A stretch of DNA of 64,000 nucleotides from Flavobacteriaceae bacterium (GTDB lineage: Bacteria; Bacteroidota; Bacteroidia; Flavobacteriales; Flavobacteriaceae): positions 1 through 64,000 of the forward strand of contig JABISF010000034.1 in NCBI GenBank assembly GCA_018699935.1. The letters are read 5' to 3'. Numbering within the stretch: the stretch's first letter is position 1; each line of letters opens with the position of its first letter. The notes beneath the pieces were generated by a model, which did no database searches, had not been told where the DNA came from, and saw nothing but the letters and a program-made list of their open reading frames with translations. Position numbers and translations under genes: made by a program. This document shows, piece by piece, positions 1-10,522 of this stretch.

Positions 1-24
1 AAAAAGAAGATTTATCCCGTTGTG

Positions 25-110
25 TACTGAAGGCGGGACTTGAACCCGCACGAACATTACTGCTCATTGGATTTTAAGTCCAACGTGTCTACCAATTCCA
101 CCACTTCAGC
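25..110 (-). tRNA. tRNA-Leu, anticodon TAA
   Basis: Reverse complement GCTGAAGTGGTGGAATTGGTAGACACGTTGGACTTAAAATCCAA...GTGCGGGTTCAAGTCCCGCCTTCAGTA folds as a class II tRNA; anticodon loop CTTAAAA. Confidence 0.93.
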
Positions 111-125
111 TTGGACTAAAAAAGA

Positions 126-196
126 GCGAAAGACGGGATTTGAACCCGCGACCCTCACCTTGGCAAGGTGATGCTCTACCCCTGAGCTACTTTCGC
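126..196 (-). tRNA. tRNA-Gly, anticodon GCC
   Basis: Reverse complement GCGAAAGTAGCTCAGGGGTAGAGCATCACCTTGCCAAGGTGAGGGTCGCGGGTTCAAATCCCGTCTTTCGC; complete cloverleaf. Confidence 0.94.
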
Positions 197-219
197 ATTC
201 TTATTTCAATCTCTCTGGA

Positions 220-269
220 GCGACCCTCATCCGCCTTTGGCGGATTATGCGCTACCCCTGAGCTACTTT
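220..269 (-). pseudogene. Partial tRNA-Gly copy with the anticodon arm replaced by a palindrome
   Basis: 220-229 equals tRNA-Gly 148-157 (gcgaccctca); 247-269 equals 171-193 with one mismatch; between them TCCGCCTTTGGCGGA (230-244) replaces the anticodon stem-loop. Confidence 0.85.
230..244. repeat. GC-rich palindrome TCCGCC-TTT-GGCGGA inside the tRNA-Gly partial copy
   Basis: Perfect 6-bp inverted repeat with a 3-nt loop (7 bp if flanking a/t is included). Confidence 0.9.
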
Positions 270-339
270 TACGATAGGCAGGCAAATGTAAACATAAATT
301 TATAATTTCTAAAATACATTGCCCTCGGTTTTTGAGAAA

Positions 340-2925
340 TTATTTCTGCAGTTTGCGTTTAATTTCATTCAATTGCAAAAGGGCTTCAACGGGAGTGAGC
401 GTGTCAATATCCAATTGCTGAATGGCATCACGGATGGATTCCAACAAAGGATCATCCAAATTAAAAAACTGCAACTGCAATCCGGAATTTTTCTCCCCTG
501 TTTTTAAATCTTTCCCATGAGCAGCTTCCAACTGCTTGAGCTTGTTCTTGGCCGATTGCAATACATGCTGGGGCATTCCTGCCATTTTGGCTACATGAAT
601 TCCAAAACTGTGGGCGCTACCACCAGCCACCAACTTGCGCAAAAACAACACCTGATCTTTGGATTCCTTCACCGCCACATTAAAATTTTTAATCCTTGGA
701 TAGCTCCGTGACATTTCGTTGAGCTCGTGATAATGGGTTGCAAAAAGCACTTTGGGGCGATACGGATGTTCATGCAAATATTCTGCTATGGCCCATGCGA
801 TAGAGATTCCGTCGTAGGTACTTGTTCCCCGTCCAATTTCATCCAATAACACCAAACTGTTTTCGCTGATATTATTGAGTATAGAAGCGGTTTCGTTCAT
901 TTCCACCATAAAGGTAGAGGCACCCATCGAAATATTATCACTCGCACCCACACGAGTAAAAATTTTGTCAACCACGCCCAAAGTGGCAGCGGTGGCAGGA
1001 ACATAACTCCCCATTTGAGCCAGTAAACAGATCAGTGCTGTTTGGCGTAATAAGGCTGATTTTCCGGACATATTGGGCCCCGTAATCATGATGATTTGCT
1101 GCTTTTCGCGATCCAATTCCAAATCGTTAGAAATATAGGGCGTTCCCAAGGGCAATTGTTGCTCAATCACCGGATGCCGCCCCCCTTTGATACTGAGGCT
1201 GGTGGTCGTTATAAGTTTCGGAGCACAATAGGAGTGCTTTTGAGCGAGCTGTGCAAAACAGGCCAAAACATCCAGTTGTGCCACCCCGTAGGCATTGGAC
1301 TTAAGGACTTCCAATTGGCTTTGCAGACTTCCTAGTAAATCTTGAAATAATTGCTGTTCCAATGTAGCAATCTGATCCGCCGCCGTTAATATTTTTACTT
1401 CAAACGCTTTTAGCTCTTCGGTGATATACCGCTCGGCATTGACCAGCGTTTGCTTGCGAATCCAATCTTCGGGCACCTTGTCTTTGTGGGTATTACGAAC
1501 TTCGATATAATAACCAAATACGTTGTTGAAGGCTATTTTTAGGGAGGGAATTTGAGAGCGTTCGGTCTCCCGTTCCAAAAGGGCATTCAAATGACCTTTG
1601 GTGTTTTGTTGCAGCTGGCGCAACTCGTCTAAAGTTTCAGAAAACCCCTCGGCGATGACCTTTCCTTTGCTAACCAAAACCGGTGCCTCTGGATGCAGAG
1701 TTTTTTCTAAAATTTCAATCAAAGGGGACGCCTCCTGCATTTTTCCCAAAAACATTTTTAAGGCAGTATGGCTGGACGCCTTAATAGCCACTTTCCACGG
1801 TTCCAATTCTCGCAGGGAATGCTGCAATTGTACCAAAGCTCTTGGACTGATTTTCTCCGTGGCAATTTTCGCCATAATCCGTTCCAAGTCCACCATACGG
1901 GATAGGGTTTCTCGAGTATTTTGGTGGAGGGTTGTGTCGGCTAAAAAAGCCGCGATGGCTAAATGCCGCTGTTCGATATGTTTTTTTTCTTTAAGGGGAA
2001 ATGCCAACCAACGCCGGAGCAAACGACCGCCCATAGCGGTTTTGGTTTGATCCAAAACGTCTATAAGAGCAACTCCCTCAGGATGAGTGGGTTGAAACAA
2101 TTCTAAATTGCGTACCGTAAACCGATCCATCCAAACATAGGCATCGTGTACAATGGGTTGAATTCGAGTGATGTGCTTGCATTGGTGGTGTTGTGTATCC
2201 GACAAATAGTGTAGCACCGCTCCGGCGGCGCTGCAGCCCGCAGTCATGTCCTGAACACCAAAACCAGCAAGCGTTTTGGTTTGAAATTGTTGGGTCAACT
2301 TTTCCAAAGCAGTGGAAGATTCAAAAGCCCAATCTTCCATAAAAAAACAATGATATTGCGTTCCAAACTGCTCTAAAAACTTTTTCTTTTGCGGTTTGGG
2401 CACCAATAACTCACTGGGAGCAAAACTTTGCAGCAACTGATCCATTTCCTCTGCACTGCCTTGGGCACACCAAAAATCTCCCGTGGAGATGTCCAAAAAG
2501 GAAGCCCCAATCGGGTTCCCCAACTGTATGGCTCCCAAATAGTTGTGCTTTTTCTGATCCAACACATCATCATTTAAAGACACACCGGGAGTAACCAATT
2601 CGGTCACCCCGCGTTTGACAATGGTCTTGGTGAGTTTTGGATCTTCCAACTGATCGCAAATGGCCACCCGACATCCGGCACGAACCAACTTGGGCAAATA
2701 GGTGTTGAGCGAATGGTGCGGAAAACCTGCCAAAGCCGTTTCACTTGTACTTCCTGCGCCGCGTTTGGTAAGGATAATTCCCAAAATTGAAGCGGCTTTG
2801 ACAGCGTCCGAACCAAAGGTTTCATAAAAATCTCCAACACGAAACAATAACAAAGCATCCGGATACTTTGCCTTGATCTGGTTGTATTGTTTCATTAATG
2901 GAGTTTCCTTTGCCGTTTTTGCCAA
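340..2925 (-). CDS. mutS: DNA mismatch repair protein MutS
   Basis: 861 aa; N-terminal MKQYNQIKAKYPDALLLFRVGDFYETFG; Walker A TGPNMSGKSALLRQ; LLDEIGRGTSTYDG. Confidence 0.98.
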   Translation of the reverse strand: MAKTAKETPLMKQYNQIKAKYPDALLLFRVGDFYETFGSDAVKAASILGIILTKRGAGSTSETALAGFPHHSLNTYLPKLVRAGCRVAICDQLEDPKLTKTIVKRGVTELVTPGVSLNDDVLDQKKHNYLGAIQLGNPIGASFLDISTGDFWCAQGSAEEMDQLLQSFAPSELLVPKPQKKKFLEQFGTQYHCFFMEDWAFESSTALEKLTQQFQTKTLAGFGVQDMTAGCSAAGAVLHYLSDTQHHQCKHITRIQPIVHDAYVWMDRFTVRNLELFQPTHPEGVALIDVLDQTKTAMGGRLLRRWLAFPLKEKKHIEQRHLAIAAFLADTTLHQNTRETLSRMVDLERIMAKIATEKISPRALVQLQHSLRELEPWKVAIKASSHTALKMFLGKMQEASPLIEILEKTLHPEAPVLVSKGKVIAEGFSETLDELRQLQQNTKGHLNALLERETERSQIPSLKIAFNNVFGYYIEVRNTHKDKVPEDWIRKQTLVNAERYITEELKAFEVKILTAADQIATLEQQLFQDLLGSLQSQLEVLKSNAYGVAQLDVLACFAQLAQKHSYCAPKLITTTSLSIKGGRHPVIEQQLPLGTPYISNDLELDREKQQIIMITGPNMSGKSALLRQTALICLLAQMGSYVPATAATLGVVDKIFTRVGASDNISMGASTFMVEMNETASILNNISENSLVLLDEIGRGTSTYDGISIAWAIAEYLHEHPYRPKVLFATHYHELNEMSRSYPRIKNFNVAVKESKDQVLFLRKLVAGGSAHSFGIHVAKMAGMPQHVLQSAKNKLKQLEAAHGKDLKTGEKNSGLQLQFFNLDDPLLESIRDAIQQLDIDTLTPVEALLQLNEIKRKLQK

Positions 2926-3044
2926 AATTTTCGTTTTTACGAATGTAATTATTATTTAAAAGAAAGTAGAAAGGCTTTCAAAAACAAAGATGCAAATAGC
3001 TTTAGAAAAATTAGAGTATGTACTTTTGTTTTTTGTTAAAAGTT

Positions 3045-3581
3045 ATGCGCAAACTCAAAAATCAAGAATTGGATCGGATTTCTCCGGAAGCATTTATTGC
3101 TGCAGAAAAAACACCACTGATTTTAATTTTGGACAATATTCGGAGTTTAAACAATATCGGTTCCGTCTTTCGGACGGCGGATGCTTTTTTGGTTGAAAAA
3201 ATCTACCTCTGCGGAATCACGGCGCAACCCCCACATAAAGACATTCACAAAACAGCCTTGGGTGCTACCGAAACCGTCGTTTGGGAATATGTGGCCGATA
3301 CCACAGCTTTGGTTCAAAAGCTGTTGGAGGAACAGGTGGTGGTCATTGCCATAGAACAAGTCGAAGGGGCTCAATCCTTAGAAACTTTTCAACCCCTGCC
3401 CCAACAACGCTATGCTTTTGTTTTGGGAAATGAAGTTAAAGGGGTTGCCCAATCCGTCATCAATACCGCCCAAAAAGCTATTGAAATTCCTCAATTCGGC
3501 ACCAAACATTCGCTCAACATTAGTGTTGCCGCAGGACTGGTGGTGTGGGATTTTTTTGCTAAGTATTTAAAGTTAAAATAA
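3045..3581 (+). CDS. TrmH/SpoU-family RNA methyltransferase
   Basis: LILDNIRSLNNIGSVFRTADAF, FVLGNEVKGV and IPQFGTKHSLNISVAAG SpoU motifs; start chosen at MRKLKNQELD. Confidence 0.9.
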   Translation: MRKLKNQELDRISPEAFIAAEKTPLILILDNIRSLNNIGSVFRTADAFLVEKIYLCGITAQPPHKDIHKTALGATETVVWEYVADTTALVQKLLEEQVVVIAIEQVEGAQSLETFQPLPQQRYAFVLGNEVKGVAQSVINTAQKAIEIPQFGTKHSLNISVAAGLVVWDFFAKYLKLK

Positions 3582-4683
3582 CGCGCATTAAAAGTTGATC
3601 CAAAGCCTTTGGATCCTTTTCAAAATCTGAATTAGTCGTATCACAGCGAACCACCGGAAAGTGCTGTGGTGCTGCCAAAAAAGTTTCGTACTGCTGGGCA
3701 ATTCGATCCAAATAATCGGCTTCAATATTTTTCTCTGCCGTTCGCGCTCGAAGTGCAATACGATCTAGGAGGACCGTTGTAGGAGCCTCCAAAAAAAGTA
3801 ATAAATCTGGATGTTTGTAAGTCGCTATTCCCTTTTGATAGGCTTCCATAAAGGAATCCATAGCTCCTCCTTTCAGGTTTTGCTGGGCAAACACAGCGGA
3901 TTTGTAGAGCGTATAATCTGAAACGCCTTTTCCCTCTGGCTGGGTCTTCCAAAAATCTTGTCCTTGAATGATACGATCTTTTAAGAAAAAAGTTTCTACG
4001 GCAACCGCATAAGTTTGCGCATCTTCATAAAATTTTTCGAGATAGGGGTTTTCTAGAAAAGATTCTAATAAAATCGGCACCTGATAGCGTTTTGCCAGCA
4101 ATTGAGCCAGCGTGGTTTTTCCAGCACCGATATTTCCTTCTATGGCAATGAACGGATAACGATCAAAAAGGGAGGATGTCCAATGGGAAAAAGGCAGTTG
4201 ATGAACGGTTGAGGCATCCGCACTGGAATCGCGCAACTGCTGCATGTTTTTGCCCCAGCGAGGATGCACATAGTCTGAAGCTATTTCCGCCATGGGATAT
4301 AACACAAAATTCCGTTTTTCAATCTGCGGATGGGGAAGGGTCAAAACGGTATCTTCAAAAACCAAATCGTCGTAAAACAACACATCCAAATCCATGGTCC
4401 GGGCTTCGTAGGTTTTAGAAGAGGATCGGTTTCTTCCCAAATGCTGCTCAATCTGTACCAATTTTTCAAATACTTCATGGGGCGAAGCATGACTCTCTAT
4501 CCCAACGCAGGCATTGTAAAACGGAGCACTCTCAAATCCCCAAGCGGGTGTTTCATAAAGTGATGAAAGTGCAAAATAACCCTCAAAGTTTTGAACCAAC
4601 AAGCGCAGTGCTTTTAGCATCAACGTCAAACGATCGCCTTGATTGCTCCCCAAAGAAAGATAAATCCGATGTTTTCCGGACAT
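3559..4683 (-). CDS. folK: Fusion protein: HPPK (FolK) plus deoxynucleoside kinase
   Basis: N-terminal YLSLGSNQGDR...EARTMDLDVLFYDD (HPPK); C-terminal FIAIEGNIGAGKTTLAQLLAKRY (dNK P-loop). Confidence 0.9.
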   Translation of the reverse strand: MSGKHRIYLSLGSNQGDRLTLMLKALRLLVQNFEGYFALSSLYETPAWGFESAPFYNACVGIESHASPHEVFEKLVQIEQHLGRNRSSSKTYEARTMDLDVLFYDDLVFEDTVLTLPHPQIEKRNFVLYPMAEIASDYVHPRWGKNMQQLRDSSADASTVHQLPFSHWTSSLFDRYPFIAIEGNIGAGKTTLAQLLAKRYQVPILLESFLENPYLEKFYEDAQTYAVAVETFFLKDRIIQGQDFWKTQPEGKGVSDYTLYKSAVFAQQNLKGGAMDSFMEAYQKGIATYKHPDLLLFLEAPTTVLLDRIALRARTAEKNIEADYLDRIAQQYETFLAAPQHFPVVRCDTTNSDFEKDPKALDQLLMRVILTLNT

Positions 4684-4715
4684 GTGCTTTAAATTTTGAC
4701 AAAGCTACAAAACAC

Positions 4716-4723
4716 TATATTTG
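4716..4723 (+). promoter_or_regulatory. Bacteroidota-type promoter -7 element TATATTTG, with TTTTG 17 nt upstream
   Basis: TTTTG ending at 4698, N17, TATATTTG, upstream of the 4784 CDS. Confidence 0.65.
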
Positions 4724-4783
4724 CAGAGGGTATAAAATCAAAAGGATGCTTTTGTCTTTTGTGATTTCAAACCATCGTTTACT

Positions 4784-5485
4784 ATGGATGCACAACAACG
4801 AGCTCTGGCTCAAAAAATATATCTTTATCTCGCTGCCCTCTTCATCACCTCCTTGGTGGTCTCGAACTTAATTTTTCAAAAGTTTTTCTATTGGTATCCT
4901 TTGGGGTGGGAATTGTTTGGTAGCCCTTTGTTTGAATTATCTGTTGGGATACTCCCCTATCCAATCACGTTTTTAATTACGGATTTAATCTCGGAAATTT
5001 ATGGGAAAAAGAAGGCCAATACGGTGGTGATTGCCGGGATTTTTGCCTCGTTTTTTTCTATGGGTATTTTGTGGCTTTCCAATGTGGTGCCTGCCTTACC
5101 CAACTCCCCCATTGACAACGCTACCTTTTCGAAAGTTTTTTCGCTCTCTCCCATTGCAGTATTGGCTTCTATGTTGGCTTATTTAAGTGCACAATTTATC
5201 GATATCAAAATATATCATTTTTGGAAAAACCTCACCCAAGGAAGATTGCTGTGGTTGCGGAATAATTTTTCCACCTTTAGCTCGCAATTCATCGACACCT
5301 TTTTGGTGATTAGTTTGTTGAGCCTTTTTGGAGTATTGAAATGGGAATATTTTTGGGGATTAGTCTTGTCTGGATTTGTATTCAAAGTGCTTATTGCCGC
5401 CTTGGACACCCCTATCCTCTATCTTTTGGTCTCTATTTTTAGAAAAAAATTCCAATTAAAAATTAACGAAGAAATTGACTTTTAA
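4784..5485 (+). CDS. Queuosine precursor transporter (YhhQ/PF02592 family)
   Basis: Multi-TM protein; SVGILPYPITFLITDLISEIYGKKKA is a family signature. Confidence 0.88.
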   Translation: MDAQQRALAQKIYLYLAALFITSLVVSNLIFQKFFYWYPLGWELFGSPLFELSVGILPYPITFLITDLISEIYGKKKANTVVIAGIFASFFSMGILWLSNVVPALPNSPIDNATFSKVFSLSPIAVLASMLAYLSAQFIDIKIYHFWKNLTQGRLLWLRNNFSTFSSQFIDTFLVISLLSLFGVLKWEYFWGLVLSGFVFKVLIAALDTPILYLLVSIFRKKFQLKINEEIDF

Positions 5486-5489
5486 CCCT

Positions 5490-6221
5490 ATGGAAAATAA
5501 CGTTGAACCCGTTCGCCTAAACAAATATTTAAGTGAAATTGGACATTGCTCCCGTCGTGCAGCAGACAAACTTATTGAAAGTGGGAGGGTGTATGTGAAC
5601 GGTGAAAAAGTTGTGATGGGGCAAAAAGTTGCGCCCTCCGACCGTATCGAAATTGATGGAATCCCGATTGAGAGCACCAATGAAAAAAACGTTTATCTAG
5701 CGTTTCATAAGCCCGTTGGTATTGTTTGTACCACCGATACGCATGTCGAAAAAGACAATATCATCGACTTCATCAACTATCCCACTCGAATTTTTCCCAT
5801 TGGTCGATTGGATAAACCCAGCGAGGGTTTAATTCTGATGACCAACGATGGAGACATTGTCAATAAAATTTTAAGAGCCCGAAACGAACACGAAAAAGAA
5901 TATCAGGTTACGGTCAACAAGCCTGTTACTGCTGAATTCATTCAACAAATGTCCGAAGGGATTCCCGTTTTGGACACTGTCACGCGAAAATGCTATGTGG
6001 AACAAACCCATAAAAAAGAATTTAAAATCATCCTGACTCAGGGGTTGAATCGACAAATCCGACGTATGTGCGAATATTTGGACTATCGGGTGGTAAAATT
6101 GAAGCGGGTGCGCATCATGAACATCAAACTCGATGTAAAAGTGGGACAATACCGAGACCTCACCAAAGCAGAATTGAAAGAGTTACAACGCCGGTTGGCT
6201 TCCTCCGGCAAACATTTTTAA
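5490..6221 (+). CDS. rluF: 23S rRNA pseudouridine synthase, RluF/RsuA-like
   Basis: S4 domain RLNKYLSEIGHCSRRAADKLIESGRV; catalytic PIGRLDKPSEGLILMTNDG; GLNRQIRRMCEYL. Confidence 0.9.
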   Translation: MENNVEPVRLNKYLSEIGHCSRRAADKLIESGRVYVNGEKVVMGQKVAPSDRIEIDGIPIESTNEKNVYLAFHKPVGIVCTTDTHVEKDNIIDFINYPTRIFPIGRLDKPSEGLILMTNDGDIVNKILRARNEHEKEYQVTVNKPVTAEFIQQMSEGIPVLDTVTRKCYVEQTHKKEFKIILTQGLNRQIRRMCEYLDYRVVKLKRVRIMNIKLDVKVGQYRDLTKAELKELQRRLASSGKHF

Positions 6222-6229
6222 AACACGCG

Positions 6230-7024
6230 CTAAATCTGCTCCAAAGCTACGACCATACCCTCGTTGGAACGAACATTGAACACAGTCTGGTCTTCAAAAA
6301 TCAGGTATTGACCTTTGATACCCACCAATTTTCCTTGATATTCAGGATTTTTTTCCAAGTTTAAACTGACTACTTTTTCGGGATATTGCAAAACGGGAAA
6401 GTGAAGTTGCGTAATGCTTTGTTCTTGGTGCACAATATAGGGTTTCAATTCTTTGGGTAAATGATCGATGGCTTTATTCCGTGCGGCTTCCCATGCAATA
6501 GGTTCATTTTCATTTTGCAGCATTTTCCGCCAGTTGGTTTTGTCCGAAAAATGGTCTTTTAGTGCCACCTCTCCCACTCCGGCCAAATAGCGATTGGGGA
6601 CTTCCAAAAGTGACATGGCTTGGTCGGCACCTTGATCAATCCAACGGGTGGGCAATTGTTTTTTTCGTGTCACGCCCACTTTTAAATGACTACTCAATGC
6701 CAAATAAACAATGTGCGGTTGCAACTGCATTTCTTTTTCGTAATCCAAATCTCGATCAGCTTCTCCCAAATGGGCTTTACTCAATTCCGGGCGCATAATC
6801 CAGTCGCCAGCAGCAGGTGTTTCATAAAAACAAGATTGACAAAAACCTTGTCTGAAAATAGGTTTTTCCAATTGACAATTCAAACAACAACTTCCTAAAT
6901 AACTCATTTTCAATTCTTTTCCCAACAATTGATTCATATGAATAAAGCCGTCCTCCATCGATAGAAAATAGGAAATGGGTTGTCCGTTTTCGGTTATCAT
7001 TTTTTTTAATGTTCCGCGATACAT
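6230..7024 (-). CDS. DUF2797 family protein
   Basis: CCLNC...CQSC and HIVYLALSSHLKVGVTRKKQLPTRWIDQGADQA. Confidence 0.75.
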   Translation of the reverse strand: MYRGTLKKMITENGQPISYFLSMEDGFIHMNQLLGKELKMSYLGSCCLNCQLEKPIFRQGFCQSCFYETPAAGDWIMRPELSKAHLGEADRDLDYEKEMQLQPHIVYLALSSHLKVGVTRKKQLPTRWIDQGADQAMSLLEVPNRYLAGVGEVALKDHFSDKTNWRKMLQNENEPIAWEAARNKAIDHLPKELKPYIVHQEQSITQLHFPVLQYPEKVVSLNLEKNPEYQGKLVGIKGQYLIFEDQTVFNVRSNEGMVVALEQI

Positions 7025-7064
7025 ACTTAGGAATTAGAATTAGTATTTTTACCACCCAAAGATA

Positions 7065-8591
7065 ATGATTCTTATGCCGATACCGCTTTTCAATTCTGTG
7101 GCTTCTTGGTTTCTGAAAAAGAGAATCCATCAAATGGAACTGTTCATGAAGTACCCCAATGAAGTCCAAAAAGAATTATTACACCAGCTGTTGGACAAAG
7201 CCCAAAAAACAAACCTTGGGCGTTTGTATGACTTTAAAAGTATTTCCAATTACGAAACTTTTAAAGCACAAGTACCCTTGGTAGCGTATGAAGACATTGA
7301 ACCTCAAATAGAGCGTTGTAGAAAAGGGGAGCAAAATATTTTTTGGCCGACACCCATCAAGTGGTTTGCCAAATCGAGTGGCACGACCAATGCCAAAAGT
7401 AAATTTATTCCAGTGAGTACGGAAGCTCTAGAAAATTGCCATTACAAGGCTGGCAAAGACATGCTTTCATTGTATTTCAACAATAACGAGGATTCCCAAA
7501 TGTTAGCTGGAAAATGTTTGCGCTTGGGAGGAAGCAAAGAATTATATCAAGAAAACAACAGTTATTTTGGCGACCTTTCCGCCATCATCATCGACAATCT
7601 TCCTTTTTGGGCAGAACTCAGTAGTACTCCCAGTCAAAAAGTTTCCCTCATGGGCGAATGGGAAGCCAAAATGAAAGCCATAGTGGAAGAAACCCTCCCT
7701 CAAAAAGTAACCAATCTGGCAGGGGTGCCGTCTTGGATGCTGGTACTCTTGGAAAAAGTTTTGGAACATACACAAAAGGACAATATTTTGGAAGTGTGGC
7801 CGGAAGTAGAAGTTTATTTTCACGGCGGGGTTAATTTTAAACCCTATTTGAGCCAATACGAAAAACTGTTTCCCAAACCCGGTTTTCAATTTTATCAAAT
7901 TTACAATGCCTCCGAAGGCTTTTTTGGAATACAAGATCGCAATGGAGCCCAAGACATGTTGTTGATGTTGGACTACGGTATTTTTTACGAATTTATTCCC
8001 TATGATCCGCAAAACGAATGGGATGAAGAAAATATCATTCCTCTGGCAGAGGTAAAATTAAATGTGAATTATGCCATGGTGATCACCACCAACGCAGGAC
8101 TGTGGCGGTATAAAATTGGGGATACCATTCGTTTTACCAATTTAGCACCTTATCGTATCCAAGTGACCGGAAGAACCAAGCATTTTATCAATGTTTTTGG
8201 GGAAGAACTGATCATCGACAATGCTGAAAAAGCACTTGCCAAAGTCGCCCATCAAACCTTGAGTATCGTCATCGACTTTACTGCGGCTCCCATATTTATG
8301 GAAAAAGGGAAAAAAGGAGCGCACGAATGGATTATTGAGTTTAAAAAAGCCCCTTCGGATTTTGCTGAATTTTGTCGTTTGTTGGATCTCGCCCTTCAAG
8401 AACAAAACTCCGACTACGAAGCCAAACGATATAAAAATTTGACTCTTGAAGCTCCAGTGATTCATCAGGCAAAAAAAGGGTTGTTTTACGACTGGTTGGC
8501 AACTAAAAACAAATTGGGCGGACAGCACAAAGTTCCCCGTCTGTCCAATCATCGAAAATTGTTGGAAGAATTATTGCTCAGAAATGTTTAG
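7065..8591 (+). CDS. GH3 auxin-responsive promoter family acyl-adenylating enzyme
   Basis: [30 protein letters not shown] and [13 protein letters not shown] motifs. Confidence 0.85.
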   Translation: MILMPIPLFNSVASWFLKKRIHQMELFMKYPNEVQKELLHQLLDKAQKTNLGRLYDFKSISNYETFKAQVPLVAYEDIEPQIERCRKGEQNIFWPTPIKWFAKSSGTTNAKSKFIPVSTEALENCHYKAGKDMLSLYFNNNEDSQMLAGKCLRLGGSKELYQENNSYFGDLSAIIIDNLPFWAELSSTPSQKVSLMGEWEAKMKAIVEETLPQKVTNLAGVPSWMLVLLEKVLEHTQKDNILEVWPEVEVYFHGGVNFKPYLSQYEKLFPKPGFQFYQIYNASEGFFGIQDRNGAQDMLLMLDYGIFYEFIPYDPQNEWDEENIIPLAEVKLNVNYAMVITTNAGLWRYKIGDTIRFTNLAPYRIQVTGRTKHFINVFGEELIIDNAEKALAKVAHQTLSIVIDFTAAPIFMEKGKKGAHEWIIEFKKAPSDFAEFCRLLDLALQEQNSDYEAKRYKNLTLEAPVIHQAKKGLFYDWLATKNKLGGQHKVPRLSNHRKLLEELLLRNV

Positions 8592-9814
8592 GATACCACT
8601 TTTAACTTCGGAATCTCAATCACAGACAATTTTTGCTCTACATAAGCTTTGCTGACCTTTAAGCTTTCCTCGCCCGAATGGGGCAATTCAAACATGGCAT
8701 CGTTGAGAACCGCCTCGCACAAAGAGCGTAAGCCCCGAGCACCCAGCTTGTATTCGAGTGCTTTGTCCACGATATAATCCAAAGCCCCAGAAGTGAATTG
8801 CAAGGCAATACCATCCATTTCGAACAAACGCTCGTATTGTTTGATGAGTGCGTTTTTGGGTTGGGTTAATATCTCTCTCAAAGTTTCTCGATCCAAAGGA
8901 TTCATATGGGTCAAAACAGGAAGGCGCCCGATGATCTCAGGGATCAATCCATAAGAACGGACATCTCTTGGAGTGATGTATTGGAGTAAATTTTCTTTGC
9001 TCACATTGCGCAATTCAGAAGCTGTTTTAAAACCAATAGCTTGCAAATTAAGTCTTTTGTTGATGTGATTGTTGATCCCGTCAAAAGCACCTCCGGCTAT
9101 AAAAAGTATGTTGGAGGTGTCCACCTCGATAAATTTTTGATCGGGGTGTTTTCTTCCTCCTTTGGGCGGAACATTTACAACCGTTCCCTCCAAAAGTTTC
9201 AACAAGGCCTGTTGAACCCCCTCTCCGGACACATCGCGAGTGATGGAAGGGTTGTCACTTTTACGAGCAATTTTATCTATTTCGTCAATAAATATAATCC
9301 CCTGTTGCGCGCGATCCACATCGTAGTCAGCGGCTTGCAACAAACGGGTCAATATGCTTTCCACATCTTCACCCACATAACCGGCTTCGGTCAAAACAGT
9401 CGCATCAACAATAGACAACGGAACATTGAGTAGCCGTGCAATCGTTTGTGCCAAAAGCGTTTTTCCAGTTCCTGTAGGACCCACCAAAAGCACATTGCTT
9501 TTTTGTATTTCAACCGTATTATCTGACTGTGCCTGAATCAATCGCTTATAATGATTGTAGACCGCTACAGAAAGTACTTTTTTGGCCATGTCTTGACCGA
9601 TGACATAGGTATCCAAAAACGCCTTGATTTCTTTGGGCGGTTTGAGCTCTACATCATATTTGGTGGTTTCCGTTTCTCCGGACTCTTCTTGAACAATGCC
9701 ATGTGCCTGAATAATACATCGATCACAAATATGTGCATCTAAACCCGCAATCAACAATTGTGTTTGCGGTTTGGAACGTCCACAAAAGGAACAATTTAAT
9801 TCAGACTTGCTCAT
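8588..9814 (-). CDS. clpX: ATP-dependent Clp protease ATP-binding subunit ClpX
   Basis: Zinc finger CSFCGRSK...[33 protein letters not shown]. Confidence 0.98.
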   Translation of the reverse strand: MSKSELNCSFCGRSKPQTQLLIAGLDAHICDRCIIQAHGIVQEESGETETTKYDVELKPPKEIKAFLDTYVIGQDMAKKVLSVAVYNHYKRLIQAQSDNTVEIQKSNVLLVGPTGTGKTLLAQTIARLLNVPLSIVDATVLTEAGYVGEDVESILTRLLQAADYDVDRAQQGIIFIDEIDKIARKSDNPSITRDVSGEGVQQALLKLLEGTVVNVPPKGGRKHPDQKFIEVDTSNILFIAGGAFDGINNHINKRLNLQAIGFKTASELRNVSKENLLQYITPRDVRSYGLIPEIIGRLPVLTHMNPLDRETLREILTQPKNALIKQYERLFEMDGIALQFTSGALDYIVDKALEYKLGARGLRSLCEAVLNDAMFELPHSGEESLKVSKAYVEQKLSVIEIPKLKVVS

Positions 9815-9826
9815 GGAAATTGGGTT

Positions 9827-10492
9827 TTATTTGGCGTCTTTTTGTAAAACCTCATCCACCATCCCGTAGGCTTTGGCTTCTTCAGCTTTCATCCAATAGT
9901 CGCGGTCACTATCGTCGTGTACTTTTTCCATCGATTGGCCAGAATGGTTGGAAATGATTTGATACAACTCGGTTTTGAGTTTCCCAATTTCTCGGGCGGT
10001 AATTTCAATATCCGAAGCCTGTCCTTGTGCACCTCCCAGCGGTTGGTGAATCATCACTCGGGCGTGGGGCAATGCGGCGCGCTTTCCTTTCTGACCAGCG
10101 CACAATAACACGGCTCCCATCGAAGCTGCAATTCCCGTACAGATGGTTGCCACATCAGGAGTGACAAATTGCATGGTGTCGTAGATGCCCAAACCGGCAT
10201 AGACACTTCCTCCGGGGGAATTGATATACATTTGAATGTCACGAGTGGCATCTGCGCTCTGTAAAAACAAAAGCTGCGCTTGGATGACATTGGCGACCGT
10301 ATCGTCAATTTGGGTTCCCAAAAACATGATACGATCCATCATCAATCGAGAAAACACATCCATCTGTGCCACATTCAACTGACGCTCTTCAATGATGTAA
10401 GGCGTCATGCTACTCACGATTTTATCGTAATACATCGCATTGATACCGTGGTGCTGGGTGGCGTATTTTTTAAATTCTTTTCCGTAATCCAT
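9827..10492 (-). CDS. clpP: ATP-dependent Clp protease proteolytic subunit
   Basis: GIAASMGAVLLCAG (Ser), RVMIHQPLGG (His); adjacent to clpX. Confidence 0.98.
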   Translation of the reverse strand: MDYGKEFKKYATQHHGINAMYYDKIVSSMTPYIIEERQLNVAQMDVFSRLMMDRIMFLGTQIDDTVANVIQAQLLFLQSADATRDIQMYINSPGGSVYAGLGIYDTMQFVTPDVATICTGIAASMGAVLLCAGQKGKRAALPHARVMIHQPLGGAQGQASDIEITAREIGKLKTELYQIISNHSGQSMEKVHDDSDRDYWMKAEEAKAYGMVDEVLQKDAK

Positions 10493-10522
10493 GTTTAATT
10501 TTTTTTAAAAATAGGGAATTTA

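Noticed and set aside
1598-2050. 150-aa plus ORF inside mutS
   Set aside because: Antisense to a confident gene; Cys/Ser-rich out-of-frame composition.
3021-3028. TACTTTTG promoter-like box before the SpoU methyltransferase
   Set aside because: No convincing upstream TTG at 17-23 nt; too weak to list as a feature.
7542-8012. 156-aa minus ORF inside the GH3 gene
   Set aside because: Antisense shadow ORF without domain support.
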